This document shows positions 12,780 through 42,481 of a stretch of DNA of 64,000 nt, piece after piece (position 1 is the stretch's first letter; every line of letters starts with the position of its first letter). This DNA comes from Antennarius striatus (Eukaryota > Chordata > Actinopteri > Lophiiformes > Antennariidae), in assembly GCF_040054535.1 (NCBI RefSeq), contig NC_090796.1:8947001-9011000 (forward strand), in the 5' to 3' direction. A program made the position numbers and the translations under genes. A model generated the notes under the pieces. It did no database searches. It was not told the DNA's origin and saw only the letters and a program-made list of their open reading frames with translations.

Positions 12780-13700
12780 CAGCCCTCCCAATTTTTCTCT
12801 GCACGCCTGGCCAGTGCGCATGCGCTCTGCTGACACTCCAGTAATCCGCGTTGAGGAGAAAGCATCCTCGCTCACTACGCTCTTGCAGTCAGATAGGGGG
12901 AACTGAAGCCCTTTGGGGGAGGAAGAAAAACTGACAGGAAAAACAAGACGACAGATAAAGGCGTCACAACTTAGCAAATAGGACCTTTTAAATGCGGGCA
13001 TTCTGGGATGGAGCGGCTTTACAGTGTGAGCCGGCGACTGCAAGACGGGGGCGAGTATGTGTCCTGATATAAGACAGGAAGGATCGGCATCGATAACCCG
13101 CACGCTGGGGATATATCAGAGGAATGCAGGCTGGAATGGACCCCGTGGACGGCAGTGAAATTTGCGATTGAGCGCTCCTTTCCGAATAACATCTCCTTGG
13201 CTTTCGCAATCTCTCTATATGCGTGCATGTCGCCACCCCCTCCTGCACGGTCCTCTACCTGACATCTGTACCGATGTGTGGAAGCGGACGCAGGCCACCT
13301 TTCTCTAGAAGTAACCCTCTGCAGTGCTGCCAACGGGCTCAAAGTGAAAGCACGTTTGCGCGGAGGTTATCGTGGATCGTACGCGGCATCTGACGACCTA
13401 AACTCCATTTAAACCAACCGGATCTCTGCCTCAGGTTGTCCGTAGGATTCACTGACGATCGATTCTCATCAGGGAGCATGTAAATGTGCTTTTCTGTCAG
13501 CTGTGTCTTCGATTCCTGATAAGTCCGGGAGAAATCCCAGGGCAAAGTTGATCAACTCGACTGTCCGGGTGCGGCGGTGGGATCATCCAGTCATTATGTT
13601 CCACCCCTGACAGCGGAAACGCGGCTCATCTCCTGTCCGCGCCTTTGGCAGAGCACCGCAACCTGAAACGGAACTTTCCTCATGGGTGTTTTGTTGGATG
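12780..13700 (+). promoter_or_regulatory. Second CpG-rich segment with NRF1-type palindrome, possible alternative promoter
   Basis: CpG density rises again and no convincing open frame is present. At 12815-12825 the sequence TGCGCATGCGC matches the core of the NRF1 binding palindrome, which commonly sits at housekeeping promoters. The segment lies between the first candidate promoter and the candidate coding exon at 14.8 kb, so it may be an alternative capn15 start. Strand is assumed from that neighbour. No TATA box or clear donor could be tied to it. Confidence 0.35.
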
Positions 13701-14789
13701 TTATCCAGCACCAACCCTGACAGCTGAGCTCTAACCATTTTCATGCTGTGGGAACTGTTGAGATCTAAACAGCAGCTCGTTTTAAAGCTCCGTAAGCAAC
13801 TTCCATGTATCTGGATTCTCTCCAAGTCCACGTTGAAATATAAAATTCTGGAAATTTCAGAAGTATTTTTAATCTGTGAGAAAAGCCCTGCTCATCGGGT
13901 TCTGACCGTGGGAGAAATGCAGCTGTGGTATTCTACTGGTGAACTTCTCTGCAGCTGTTGGTCAGACTGGATGTCTGAAAGATGAGACTGCCATATCAGC
14001 ATACTTGTAGTTTTGCCAACCCGTTCCTAGGAAAGGCATTGCATTGATTTTGCCTGGTGCCCACATTGTAAATAGCACCATAGCTAAATTTTATGACTTT
14101 CATTCCTGCAGGATCCATCTCACTATTGAACACCGTCAGCTTTCTTAATGTCTTGGATGCGTTGGGTTTTTTTTGTTTGTGTCCGGTTCAACTGCTAAGA
14201 TGTTGAACACATGTATGTCTGCACAGATCTTTCCTTGATGTAATTTTCTGAGTGTGCAAACAAAGGAACCAGGCATGAGACTGCACAGACTGGAAAGATG
14301 TGCAACAGAAATACACTGGAGGAGTTATGAGTGGCACTATGCAAGACATGGTGCAGAGTACTTCGAATTTATGTCTACAAGAGGGAGAATTACAAGCCTT
14401 TGCAGTGAGACAGTTATATTTTCTCCTTTGTGTGACCAGCTGCTGATTTGGAGTCAGCACCCCACCCATCAGATTACTGTTTAAGTTGAGACATTGTTCT
14501 CATGTACTGGGGACTATTGGAGGTTTCTCAAACTTTTTAAAAGAACTGTTATATTCAGCTTCTTTCTGATTTCGATTTGTTTATTTTTAATCGAGCACCC
14601 CATGTTATTTTTGAAGAGAACTTCTTCCTCCTATGAAGCAGAAAGTTTAATGGCCAGAGTTGCTCATGTCTAATTTTGCATTTCCTGTTCAGTGTATCTC
14701 AGCACTCAGTCTTATTGGATCCCTTCAGTTTATTGCTTGTGGGGTCAAACCAAACTGACATCCCCTATTTGAGTGCGTTCAGAGACTAA

Positions 14790-14987
<198 letters not shown>

Positions 14988-16059
14988 TAAGAGCTGATAC
15001 TGCCTGAGCCTTCCAGTGCCAACACATTTGTCAGCTGAGTGCACTTGTGGCACAGAGTGGCGAGGCGACCTGACTTGGCCTGTTGCTGGGGAAAGAAGTC
15101 TCAGCAGGGATGAGATGTTGGGTTGGATTTCACTGGAATACTCTCATTTAAAGCTAGGAGTGAAAGTCGCCTAAGTAGCAATATTTTTGTGCTGATCTGG
15201 CTGAGGTACACTTTGCATCACAAACTGGTGCTGTTCTTCACTGCTCATTTAAGAAGTCCACTATTTTCTCTTCAGCAGGCATTTAGAAATGCTTACAGAG
15301 GATTCAATAACATCACCGCGATGAACAAAATCCTCCCGTTTCATCAACACTTATCTAATCAAAGCCTACATTTTGATGTTTTTCTGTGATGCAACAAAAA
15401 TCTGGCTAAGCCGGATTTGTAAACCAAAATCCCACCCCACTGCTTCCTGTTAGTGTAGCTGTATAGTGTGTGCTACACTTTATGAAGGGCTGAGTGGATT
15501 GCTGGTGCACAGATTGACCTGACCTCTGTGAGCTCAATGAAAACTAGTTGAAGGGTAATTGGAAGATTAATTTTTTTGTCAGGCTTTGCTTTTACCAGGT
15601 TTCAAGACAAGCGTTTGACTAAGCTTTTTTCATTCATAAAATTATTAGACACAGATTGGAGACAGGGAAGGTACAGAGTTCATTTGGGTTGTTCAAGATA
15701 TTAAAGTTTCCAAAACAGCCTTGCTTAATTTAATAACCAATGATTGCCAACATATTGGTACATAGTCCATACTTTATTTCACAGCGGCTGTATATAGAGC
15801 ATAGACTATGTATAACTGAAAGAGATGACTGAATATTTAGATTTTGGGGGGTTTTGTCTGTATTATCTGTCCAGAAAAAGATTAACCAGTAGGTTTATTG
15901 ATATTAAAGACATCCAGTGATCGCCTTTCATTAACATAGTCAAAGGCCTGCGGGCAGTGTCTGAGAGCACAGTGTCAATGTGTAGCTCATCCAGCTTTCA
16001 TTACGGACTCTTATGAAACGTATCACATGTCCTTATAGTGCATTTCATTATTATATCCC

Positions 16060-16400
16060 GCTTCGAAGCAGTGATGTATTGTAATTGTTATTGTGTGTTC
16101 GTCCGTTCGTTTGTATGTCCACCAAATATCTTCGAAACAGTTGCAGATAGAAAGATGAAACAAAAAGATTACTCGGGCGGCAAAGGGGATGAAAATGAGA
16201 TGATGACCTTGACCTTAAGAAAACTAGGTCATGGTCAAATTTCAACTTTTGTACACTCAGGAACCGGATAAGATAGAAAGACAAGGGAGAAGGCCAGTGT
16301 GAGTAAGACCATAGATCAAAGCTAGTGCTTTGATCTACCAATTCACTAGCCTTGTTCTATGATCAAAGCTAGTGCATAGCTTTGCCCTACTCTGAAAGGT
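16060..16400 (+). repeat. Dispersed repeat of unknown class
   Basis: Phrases such as TTCGTCCGTTCG, GATTACTCGGGCGGCAAAGG and GATGATGACCTTGACCTTA resemble a repeat seen often in fish genomes, recalled but not named. Within it is a perfect 22-base palindrome-like hairpin at 16314-16335 and a second copy of GATCAAAGCTAGTGC near 16,360. No coding role is evident. Confidence 0.4.
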
Positions 16401-16446
16401 CAAAGTTATGCAATTGTCAGGTACTACTTTCGGGGTTGCAGTCTCT

Positions 16447-16917
16447 GGCCCCGTCCATACCATGACAGATATCTTTTAAAACGCAACTTTTTAAAAACTC
16501 ATCGAAAACGATTTCGTCCACACGACAGTGTTTTTAAAAAAATCTCCGTCCACACGTAAATGCACCAGTGCGTTTGCGAAGATGGCTATAAGCATGCCAA
16601 ACCATGTGGTGGCAGTATTGAGTCAAATATTATCCAATAGGAATCCTACGTGTTTTGTTGTCACAACACATGGGCCCATAAATATGACGTCACAGTGGTT
16701 TTTGTCGCAGGCAAGATGTCAGCGTTTTTAAAAAGTCCCGGGAATACACCGTACACACGACAATGCAGACCCAGCATTTTTTTAAAAATCCACCTCGGCC
16801 AGCGTTTTTAAAAAGTTGCGTTTTCATTCTGGATATCTGCGTTGTCGTGTGGACAGAAGGCGTAAACTCAACAAAAAGTTCTGTTTTTAAAATATCCGTT
16901 ATCGTGTGGATGGGGCC
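16447..16917. mobile_element. Non-autonomous DNA transposon (MITE) with about 34-bp terminal inverted repeats
   Basis: The left end GGCCCCGTCCATACCATGAC and the reverse complement of the right end (GGCCCCATCCACACGATAAC) pair over about 34 bases with few mismatches, continuing into GATATTTTAAAAC-type sequence. The interior is rich in related TTTTTAAAAA and CGTCCACACG blocks in both orientations. CTCTG flanks both ends if one terminal base is excluded. No transposase frame is present. The superfamily was not determined. Confidence 0.65.
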
Positions 16918-18496
16918 TCTGACTGCCTTGTTTATTCAGCGTTAGTCTCTAGTTGGGCTTTGATCTTTTTTGATTCCCGCTAGCCATTGTCAAGACCTTT
17001 CTCGCAGTTGCTCTGCATTTAACAGTCAAAAGTCAAGGCTGCTCATATTGCCAACAATTTTTTTTTTCATGGACATAAATATTTCTCCTTTCCATGGTGA
17101 CAACTGTATTTCTCCATTCCCAATCAGACTCCACTCTCAGTCAACTGACATAAACGCAAGTACTAACAATGACCCAGGTACGCAGAATGTCTTCAGTGTA
17201 CTGCTTGGAAGCAGTGAAGGACACACACATCATGACAATTGATGTATTAGAAATTCTTTGTCATCCCACTTAGAAAGTCTTATCTACCCCTACTTCCTTC
17301 CTATCTCACACTCTCACCCACAGTTGTCTGTGCACATACACACTGCTGTGTGAGCCTAACAAAGTTAGGCAAGCTTTGCTGAACTGTGACAGAGCATGAA
17401 ATATAGAAACAACACCAGAACTCCTGCTGCTCTCATAGTTTATGCTCTAATACATTGTCCTAAAAAACACTTTCTCTGTTGTTTTTGTGAGACTTCACAC
17501 AACAGAAACAGTTGCATTCTACGGTAATTTCCATTTGTTTTCATTCAGCATCGCCCCATTGACTTTTGGAAGTGTTTTTGCACACTGAATCACTACTTCA
17601 AATGGGAAGCTTCCCTGGAGACAACAACCCACTCAGCAGACTTAGACATACAACTAAGGTGTAGTTGTGTAAGCCGCAATTTGTCATAACTTTGGATTCT
17701 CGATCCTTTGTCTGTTGTGATTGCAGCAGTTTTATCCCAATTGTGTGACATTTTAAATTAAAACCACTGCATCATGTTGTTACCTCTAGTGTATTGTGTT
17801 ACATGTGGCCATTGGAGCCCAGACTCCTTTAAAATGAGTGTGCTCTCTTCCGAGTCAATCCCAGTGTCTCTGCTGCTGCTGCATGATGGATGATCGTGTT
17901 TACTGCAGCTCTATTCCACCGACTCTCCTTTCTTTAATTGGATTAAAACTGGTCCTCTTGGATTTGACCAGCATGGTCACTGGCCGTGTTTATGTCTGAA
18001 TTATTTCAGCCCATTCTCACATGCTTACTGCCTGTCCGCTGAAGACAGGGCCACTTCAGGACAGTCACCAAGCCTCCAGAGTAGATTTAGCGTGCGGTCT
18101 TTGTCTCACAGTGTGGCATTCTCTGGGGAAAAAGAGCATTGTGCAGCAAATAAAAAACCTCTTATTGGTACTGCAACTGCCATCAGTACAGATTCTCTCA
18201 CGCTTGTTGCCATGGAAATCTGTAGCATATGTTCAGTAACCTAATTCACTGGACCCTAGATAAGACCGCACATGGTAACCTGGCAGTCTCACACACGCTA
18301 AGAAACCTGTGCTGGCATATTATCTCTGGGGGAATTCCATTCAGTCTACTATTCTTGTAAATGTTGAGTGATACCAAATACGTAGATGCCAACAGGCCTA
18401 TTGAAATTATTAATTATTAATCTGAGCTAAATTTGTATGATTGTGAGAATCACTTCTGCTAATTTTTATGAAATTAGGTAAATAAAACCGAAATGG

Positions 18497-18830
18497 GGGT
18501 GGCACGGTGGCGCAGTGACTAGCGCTGTCGCCACACAGCATGGCAGGTCTGGGTTCGAGGCCCGGTCTCTGCGGAGTTTGCATGTTCACCCCGTGTCTGC
18601 GTGGGTTGTGTCCGGGTTCTCCGGCTTCCTCCCACCTCCAAAAACATGCGCTTCAGGTCAATTGGCCAGTCCCAAATTGCCCGTAGGAGTGAATGTGTGT
18701 GTGCGTGGTCGTCTTTCTTTGTGTGTGGCTCCGCAGCGCACTGGCGTCTTGCCCGAAGTGTCCCCCGCCTCATGCCCTATGCCAGGTGGGATAAGCTCCA
18801 GCTCCCCTTGACCTGAAAGAATGAAACAAA
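18497..18830 (+). mobile_element. tRNA-derived SINE-like repeat, full length
   Basis: The head GGTGGCACGGTGGCGCAG contains an A-box-like TGGCGCAGTGACTAGCG (18508-18524) and a B box GGTTCGAGGCC (18552-18562), spaced as in an internal pol III promoter. The body continues with the familiar fish repeat landmarks (AGTTTGCATGTTC, CCCGTGTCTGCGTGGG, TTGGCCAGTCCCAAATTGCC) and ends GGGATAAGCTCCAGCTCCCC. AAATGG flanks both ends and may be part of a target duplication. It lies within the long intron before the capn15 zinc-finger exon. Confidence 0.75.
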
Positions 18831-21800
18831 TGGAATATTTCCATCCATTTCCCTTTCTTCAGCTTTTTGAAGAGTATTGATATGATCATTGTGGACATGG
18901 CTCATTTATCGTAAAATAAAACACACATGTTTTTGTTTGTGAAAGATAAAATCAGACAGCAAACAACTTTGACATTTTTGGCCAATTTGTAAAAAGGTAG
19001 TAGTCAAAACCGGTAACGTGGCAAATCTAAGAAAATAATTAATGGGTCAGTCACCGCACCCAATTCACCGACCTTGGGTTGCCAGTATATCAGCAGAAGA
19101 ATACAATCATAATTCTTTATGGCCATAAATCATTGTCTAAATCTTCATGCACATGGCAGTCCTGGCAACTTTTAGATAATGACTGAGTTTTATTTGGTCT
19201 GCCCTGTTAACAGGAAGTAAAACTCAGCTCAGCAAAACTGTTGCTTCTCAAGACGTTGCTTCCTGGCTATGCGCTGTGTCAGTAGAGGACTGGGCCTCCA
19301 AGTTCAGGTGCCAGCCCCTACAGTTTCTTCCCCCTTCTCCATTCTGGATTCAGTAGCATCCCAAGTTTCCTGCTTGCCCTGGCTTTGCTCTGCACTATTG
19401 ATGTCTACTGAAACCAAGTCAGACAGTTTCCTCTGTTTAAAGATTCAAATGTCTAAAGCTGTCTCCACCGTTGACAGCTTCACTTGTCAAAAATGAGCAC
19501 TGGTCATGAAATATTCACAGAGGGTACAGCTAGAGGTCAGAAGCTGCTCTTATTCTCTCTCTTTTGTTTGCTGTTTTCCTGGGCTGAGTTTGCAGTCTTA
19601 GCATCTCCAGTCATAAATCCAGGAGAAGCAATATGTCAGCCCTTGTCTTACATAGATGGTTGTTCTGCACTGTGAAGCAGTGATCATAAAGTGTGTGATA
19701 ATCTATGTCAGACTCAAAAGAAACAACAATAACAGTAGTCAGTCTTCTTCAACTTTTAGATATCGTAGATTAGAGAGCCTCAAGGATAGGTTTTCCCTCA
19801 TGTTGCACAACATTTACACAATGTCATTCTTGTTTCTGAAACACCCTACCCTCCTGCACTTTTCGAAAACTATTTTCAACTCTTGGGTATGACTTGCTCT
19901 TTTTAAAACAATCATTCCAAAGTTATAGCTTGTGATGCCTGTCAGAGGAATGTCCCACCCGAAGGGCCTGTTTTCAAAAGACCATTTTGTCAAATTTATC
20001 TGTTACGAGTCTTTGTGCCTCAGACTGAACACCAAAATATTATTTGTCTTCATATTTAGACTCAGGAATTCCCTGTCCTTAAAAGAATTTCCTATTCAAG
20101 ATCATTTGTCTTGGGTTACAACTAAAGCATCCCTGACGTTGCATCTCCCTGTCGAGTTTCGGCATGTCACAGGAACAACTACTTATCTGCGGTTAAATTT
20201 GAGTTGTAGGTACTCGCCTCAGATAAGTAGCAGTGAGGCACTCAGCTTTGCAGTGTTTGTCATGACAAACTAAGTCTAATGACTTGTCATGCTTTTGTAT
20301 TGAGTCATTTTCATGCAACAGCTCATTGCCTTGCAGGTGGATATGAGGTTAAAGTTAATCTTCCATTCTTGGGCACTGACTCATCAGTTCCTGTGAAAGA
20401 GCAAGAGAAAAAATCCTACAATGAAGCAGCAAATCTTTCTGCAGCCTTGCAGCAGATAGGCTGCGTTTGTTACCAAACGTGTTAGTAAGTTAATGGTTAT
20501 TTTTCTCAATTGTGGCAAAGCCCATGTGAACATGCTGATGTACCGTAATCCTTGTTGCTGAAGGTTTTGGGGTGTAGTCAGATGTTTCATACTATTCTTA
20601 CACTTATATGATCCATATATACCTTTGATATGACTCCTTTCCTCAAACCAACCCCTCAACTGGCATCTTCAGCCGGTCAGCAAAAGTTGTTTGCATGTAT
20701 CATTTTAAAAAAAAGCTAAAGGCTTAAGGGGTAAAGCCCATGCTATGAAAATCCTGCATAATTCCCCACAGCTAGTAAACCCCCCCCCCCATCCCATTTC
20801 TCGGGTTGCAGCCAATAAACATGTTCCACGTCAAGTGTACATAAACATTTAAGATTCTGCAGTATCCACATCCCCACTTTTTTTTTCTGTGTTCACGCTC
20901 AGAGCTTTGCCTGTAAATATTTATCACATGGATGATTCACTTTATTTGAGTGTGTTTGTGTTACAGCTACATCTGGAGGCTGTCTGGCAAAGGGAGTTCC
21001 TCATAGTCAGGTTACTTAGAGAGCAGGTCATCCTCATACAGGCTACTAGTTATTGCTGATAGCTGGTGCAATTGTCAGGAAGTTCAAATATCCCAGGAAA
21101 AGATTTGCATCAAGAGGTAAAAGCAGATAAACGAAATTTATGATCAGCTGATCGGGATGAAGTTGTTTCTTTGGGGGGAATGGCTTTCATAGTTGTAAAT
21201 GCGCAATAGTAATTACTTTTAAAATTAGATACTAAAAGATATTGCTAAAATGTCAAAATTAGAAATAGGCTTTAATAAATGTTGAAAATAGAATGCTATT
21301 TCATGAGTCATGAGATGGAGCGTCATGGAAACGCTGTGTATCACGCACTGAGCACTGACTTTAACAGGCAGTGTGTTCTATTGAGAAGTGCTCACCAACC
21401 TCTTTTGTGCTCTTCCTCAGTCTGTTTTCAAGTTTAATTCCTTAGATTTATAGTTGAAATAGTAATATAATACTTCCACTGAAGCATATTTGGTGTTCAT
21501 GTTGTATCAATCACGCTCATCTAGATCTAATTTTATGAATAACGCAGGGTCGATTAAAAACCCACAAACTAACCAAAATTTTAATGCAGATATGGATGAA
21601 GAAGTAGATATACTTTGTAATTATGCAAATCTATCGCATTAATGTCCCAGCAACTTGATGGCAGCATTGGAAAAGGTTCAGGCAAGCTAACGAACATGTG
21701 TTGGATTACTCAACGTCGGTGAAGGTGCATGCTCCTCCAAGTCTCTTTCCAATTTTTAAAATGTTTTAACCTTTTTTTCTATCTTAAATTATCTAGGAAT

Positions 21801-22397
21801 AGGATTGTCATCGTTAAGTTTCATAGTGGTACTTGTTTCTGTGTTGAATGTGTTCTGTGTCCAATGGCCAAACAGGGCACCATGTTTTCCCCACAGGCCT
21901 CTGGCTGATGTCCATTCTGAAAGGCAGCGCTAATGACTGTCGTACAAAAACCAAATGCCTCCTTGTGAGGGAAGGAGTAACCCAACTCGCTACAGTGTTC
22001 AGTATGTGGAGTGAATCCAAGTAGCCCATGGCTCTTTGCACACGATCGGGAGTGCTTTTGTAGATGTACCTATTTAGCTTGTTTAATGATTTATTTATTC
22101 ATTTATTTATTTATTTTACTTTACTGATGAGAAGACATCATTGCTGATACCTGAATCATGGAAGTTAATAATAACCTTTACCCCCTTCCCCCTCCCCACT
22201 ATACCTAATTTACAATTACCTGCTGAAGCTCCTTTGATTGTCTCTTACTCAGTGAAGCATTAAGAAATTGTTCTGGGATCATTTATGCTCTCATCTGAGT
22301 GAATTTAGACGAGGATCAGGTATTTTATGGCCTGCAGTCTGTAATAAGGACCTCATTGAAAAAAGATGGGCTTTATAGAGGTGAGGTTCTCTTTCCA

Positions 22398-22498
<101 letters not shown>

Positions 22499-25428
22499 CC
22501 ACCCCTCTCTACTGTAAGCTGTTGGCTACTGGCCCGGGTCTGCGACACAAACCAAGTAGCTGAAGTGAGCACTTTAAGTACAGCTCAACTGAACACAGGG
22601 CCAAGGACAAAAGGTGTGTGTGTGTCTTTGTACACACTCATGAGTGAGTACAGAAAGTACATGGAAAGCTTCCCTTTAAGTGGGGTCCAAGGATCACAGT
22701 CTGTAGCGCTTCACCATCATCGTCTCTGCAGGCATGTGTCATGTGGAATGTACAAAGAGTTTTCAGCTCATTGTTTATTACTATTGCATCTTTTTATTTG
22801 AAGGAAGTAGTGGTTGCATTCATCATCATGCGTTACTGACATCTGATGCTCACAACAGACAATAACATAATTAAAGTGTACATTAAAATTCCCTAAGAGG
22901 CTGATCACTTTGAAGAGCACCTATGTTGCTGCTGCAGACAGAAACATGATGAATTTGCAATCCCTCCATGCCATTGAGAACCAAATCAATTGCTTTGACA
23001 AAGTCTCCATGTGGCTGACACCATGACTTTGCTCTCTCGCCAGAGATGAAAGAAACCTGACAGTTATAAAAATGGCCACAGGGGAGAACCTGTCATCAAG
23101 CATCAGTTGTTGACTCTTGTTGTCGTCGTCGTTGTCATCGTCTCTGCTCATGGGGCTCAGATAGGCGGGACTTTAGAGAGCTAAGAAGGCTGTGAACATG
23201 TGCCAGCCGTGCTACCATGGGGCTGCCACTTAATTCCTTCTGAGGAGGTGGTGGGGGTTGTGTTACAGGTTGTTTAGGGATACACTAAATGTTTATAGAT
23301 GACACCAAATAAATACTGTAATGATTTATGTGTTTTTGTGCCCCTGCCCAATGGGATGCATGTAGGGTTGCCATTGTTTGTACACAGCATAACAGGATTG
23401 GTAGAATAGATAGCTGACTTTGGAAAAGGCCTTTGACTCCTCTTTGCTGAGTGTCTATGTTTAAAGTTAAGAACACAATCGTATATGACAGCGTAATTAA
23501 CAATTCCTTGATTTTTTTCCCCAGGGTGTTATATTTCCTTGGTTTTGCTTGTTGTGACCATTCGATGGCTCAGTTTCCTTTTTTCCCCCCACTGGTTCTG
23601 CATTCATGGTAGAGTGCTGACTTCAGCCCATAAGAATGAATGCATTTCTAATGGCTGCTGACATAAAGCACTGGGACCTCTGCTTCCATATATTAGCTAC
23701 CTAAGAGCTAATGACACACAAATTAAGGCTGAAATGCAGTTGGACAATAAAACAAGCAACTGAGCTACATTTGCTGACAGATTTAGCCACATGTCTGCAT
23801 CTACACATATATACCCAGTGGCATATAAACCCAATGAGATACATTAGTGTCTCCCCTTATTGTCACTCTCCTTACTATAAGGGAGAGGGTTGACAAGAGG
23901 AGAGGATGGTTTGCTCGGAGGGAGAGGTTGTGGATGAACGGTTCCCCTGGGTTCTGAGGAGGTGCCTGGTTTTAGAGGCGTTATTGGGCATGATGAGGCA
24001 CTGCTGAAGAGGACCTAGACAAGCCAATTTTTCATCTATACTCTATCCGTGGTGTTATATTGATTTTAATAGTGTTATATTTTTTTGTCTCTTCCTGTGA
24101 AAACAATAATAAAAGATAATAAGAGTATTTATCTCTGAAAAATAATCTTTTTCCAAAGGCAGTACAAACATTTTACAGACTGCCACAAAATAAAGTACCG
24201 TCCTTCAGAGACATTCGTCAAATGGCGTCTGGATTTTGTCAAAGTTCTACTATCAAAATATAATAAAGGGATATAAATCCGCAAGCAGTGCCATCATTTT
24301 ATGGGCAACAATTTTGACACAGGGATCGATGTGGAGCATTGCAGTAGCTCTTAGCACATTAGCCTACAGTGCCTTGCTATAACACTAGTTGGTGTTAGTG
24401 TTCACACATGAGCGGCTTGAGTGGCAGTGACATTTATGGGCTTGTCCAGACACCAACCCCATCCGTCCCTTGGGGCGTCCATCTAAAAACTCGTCTTGCT
24501 CTCTGTAGGTACCCAGCTGTGTTGCTCCACCCCTCAAAAGCCCTAATATACCCACTATCAATAAGTCAAATTGACTGAACTACTGCCGCACAGAGTGGAA
24601 ACAGTCCACAACAACAAGCTGCTTCAGGGTTCTGTGTAGAAGGTGGGAATTAAGTGAGTAGCCTGACTGGATATATTTGTTCTTCTGTTCTCACATTTCC
24701 CTCTGCACTGTTTACATTGATGATGTCTTTTGAAAGATGTTGATGTTATTTGCTTTAAATCCAATGATGTTACTCTAAATTAGGCCAATGTCTTAAGTGC
24801 TGCCAGAGTGAGTCCTGTTCTCAAATTGTGTTTGATATTTAATTTGGGCATAGAGTTGACATGACATTAAGTTTGCTCCATCTCTCCTACATTAGCATTC
24901 ACTGCATAAAAGTTCTAATACAAAGTGTCACTCTAAGAAGTCCTCTCCTCTCCTCTCCGCTCCTATTCTCTCCTAATCGTATGGCCATTGTGTATGGATT
25001 TACTGTCCTCACAGCCCCCAGGAGGGAGATTTGATTTTTCCCCTGCACTAGCTAATCTTTCCTTCACTTTATTTATTTTTTTTTCTAATTCTGTCTGCCC
25101 TCCTCTTGCAGTCTCAGATGTTTTTGCCATCCTTGCTTTCAGATAATCACCCTTAGTTGACTGGAAGCATGTACTCATTTTCTTGCGTAATTTCTCCTCA
25201 GTCTATCTAAACCCATCTTTATTCTGTTTTTCTTTCCTCCTGCTTTGCTCCATTTACACTCATAGCTCAGAATATTAGTGGCTGAAATAGCTCAAATAAT
25301 TGAACAGTGGTTTACCAAATAGCGTATGAGTGCAAAACAAATAAATGTTTTCCTACCTTATTAGATTGGTGAAATGTTTTGTGACTGTTTGCTCATTGTT
25401 TTTCAGCCACTCTCACTCTCCCGGCTCC

Positions 25429-42481
<17,053 letters not shown>

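Noticed and set aside
18515-18816. Overlapping open frames of 71-98 codons
   Set aside because: They lie wholly inside the tRNA-derived SINE-like repeat.
24366-24383. TACAGTGCCTTGCTAT, resembling the end of a Tc1/mariner element
   Set aside because: No partner inverted repeat, TA duplication or transposase sequence was found nearby; the match is too short alone.
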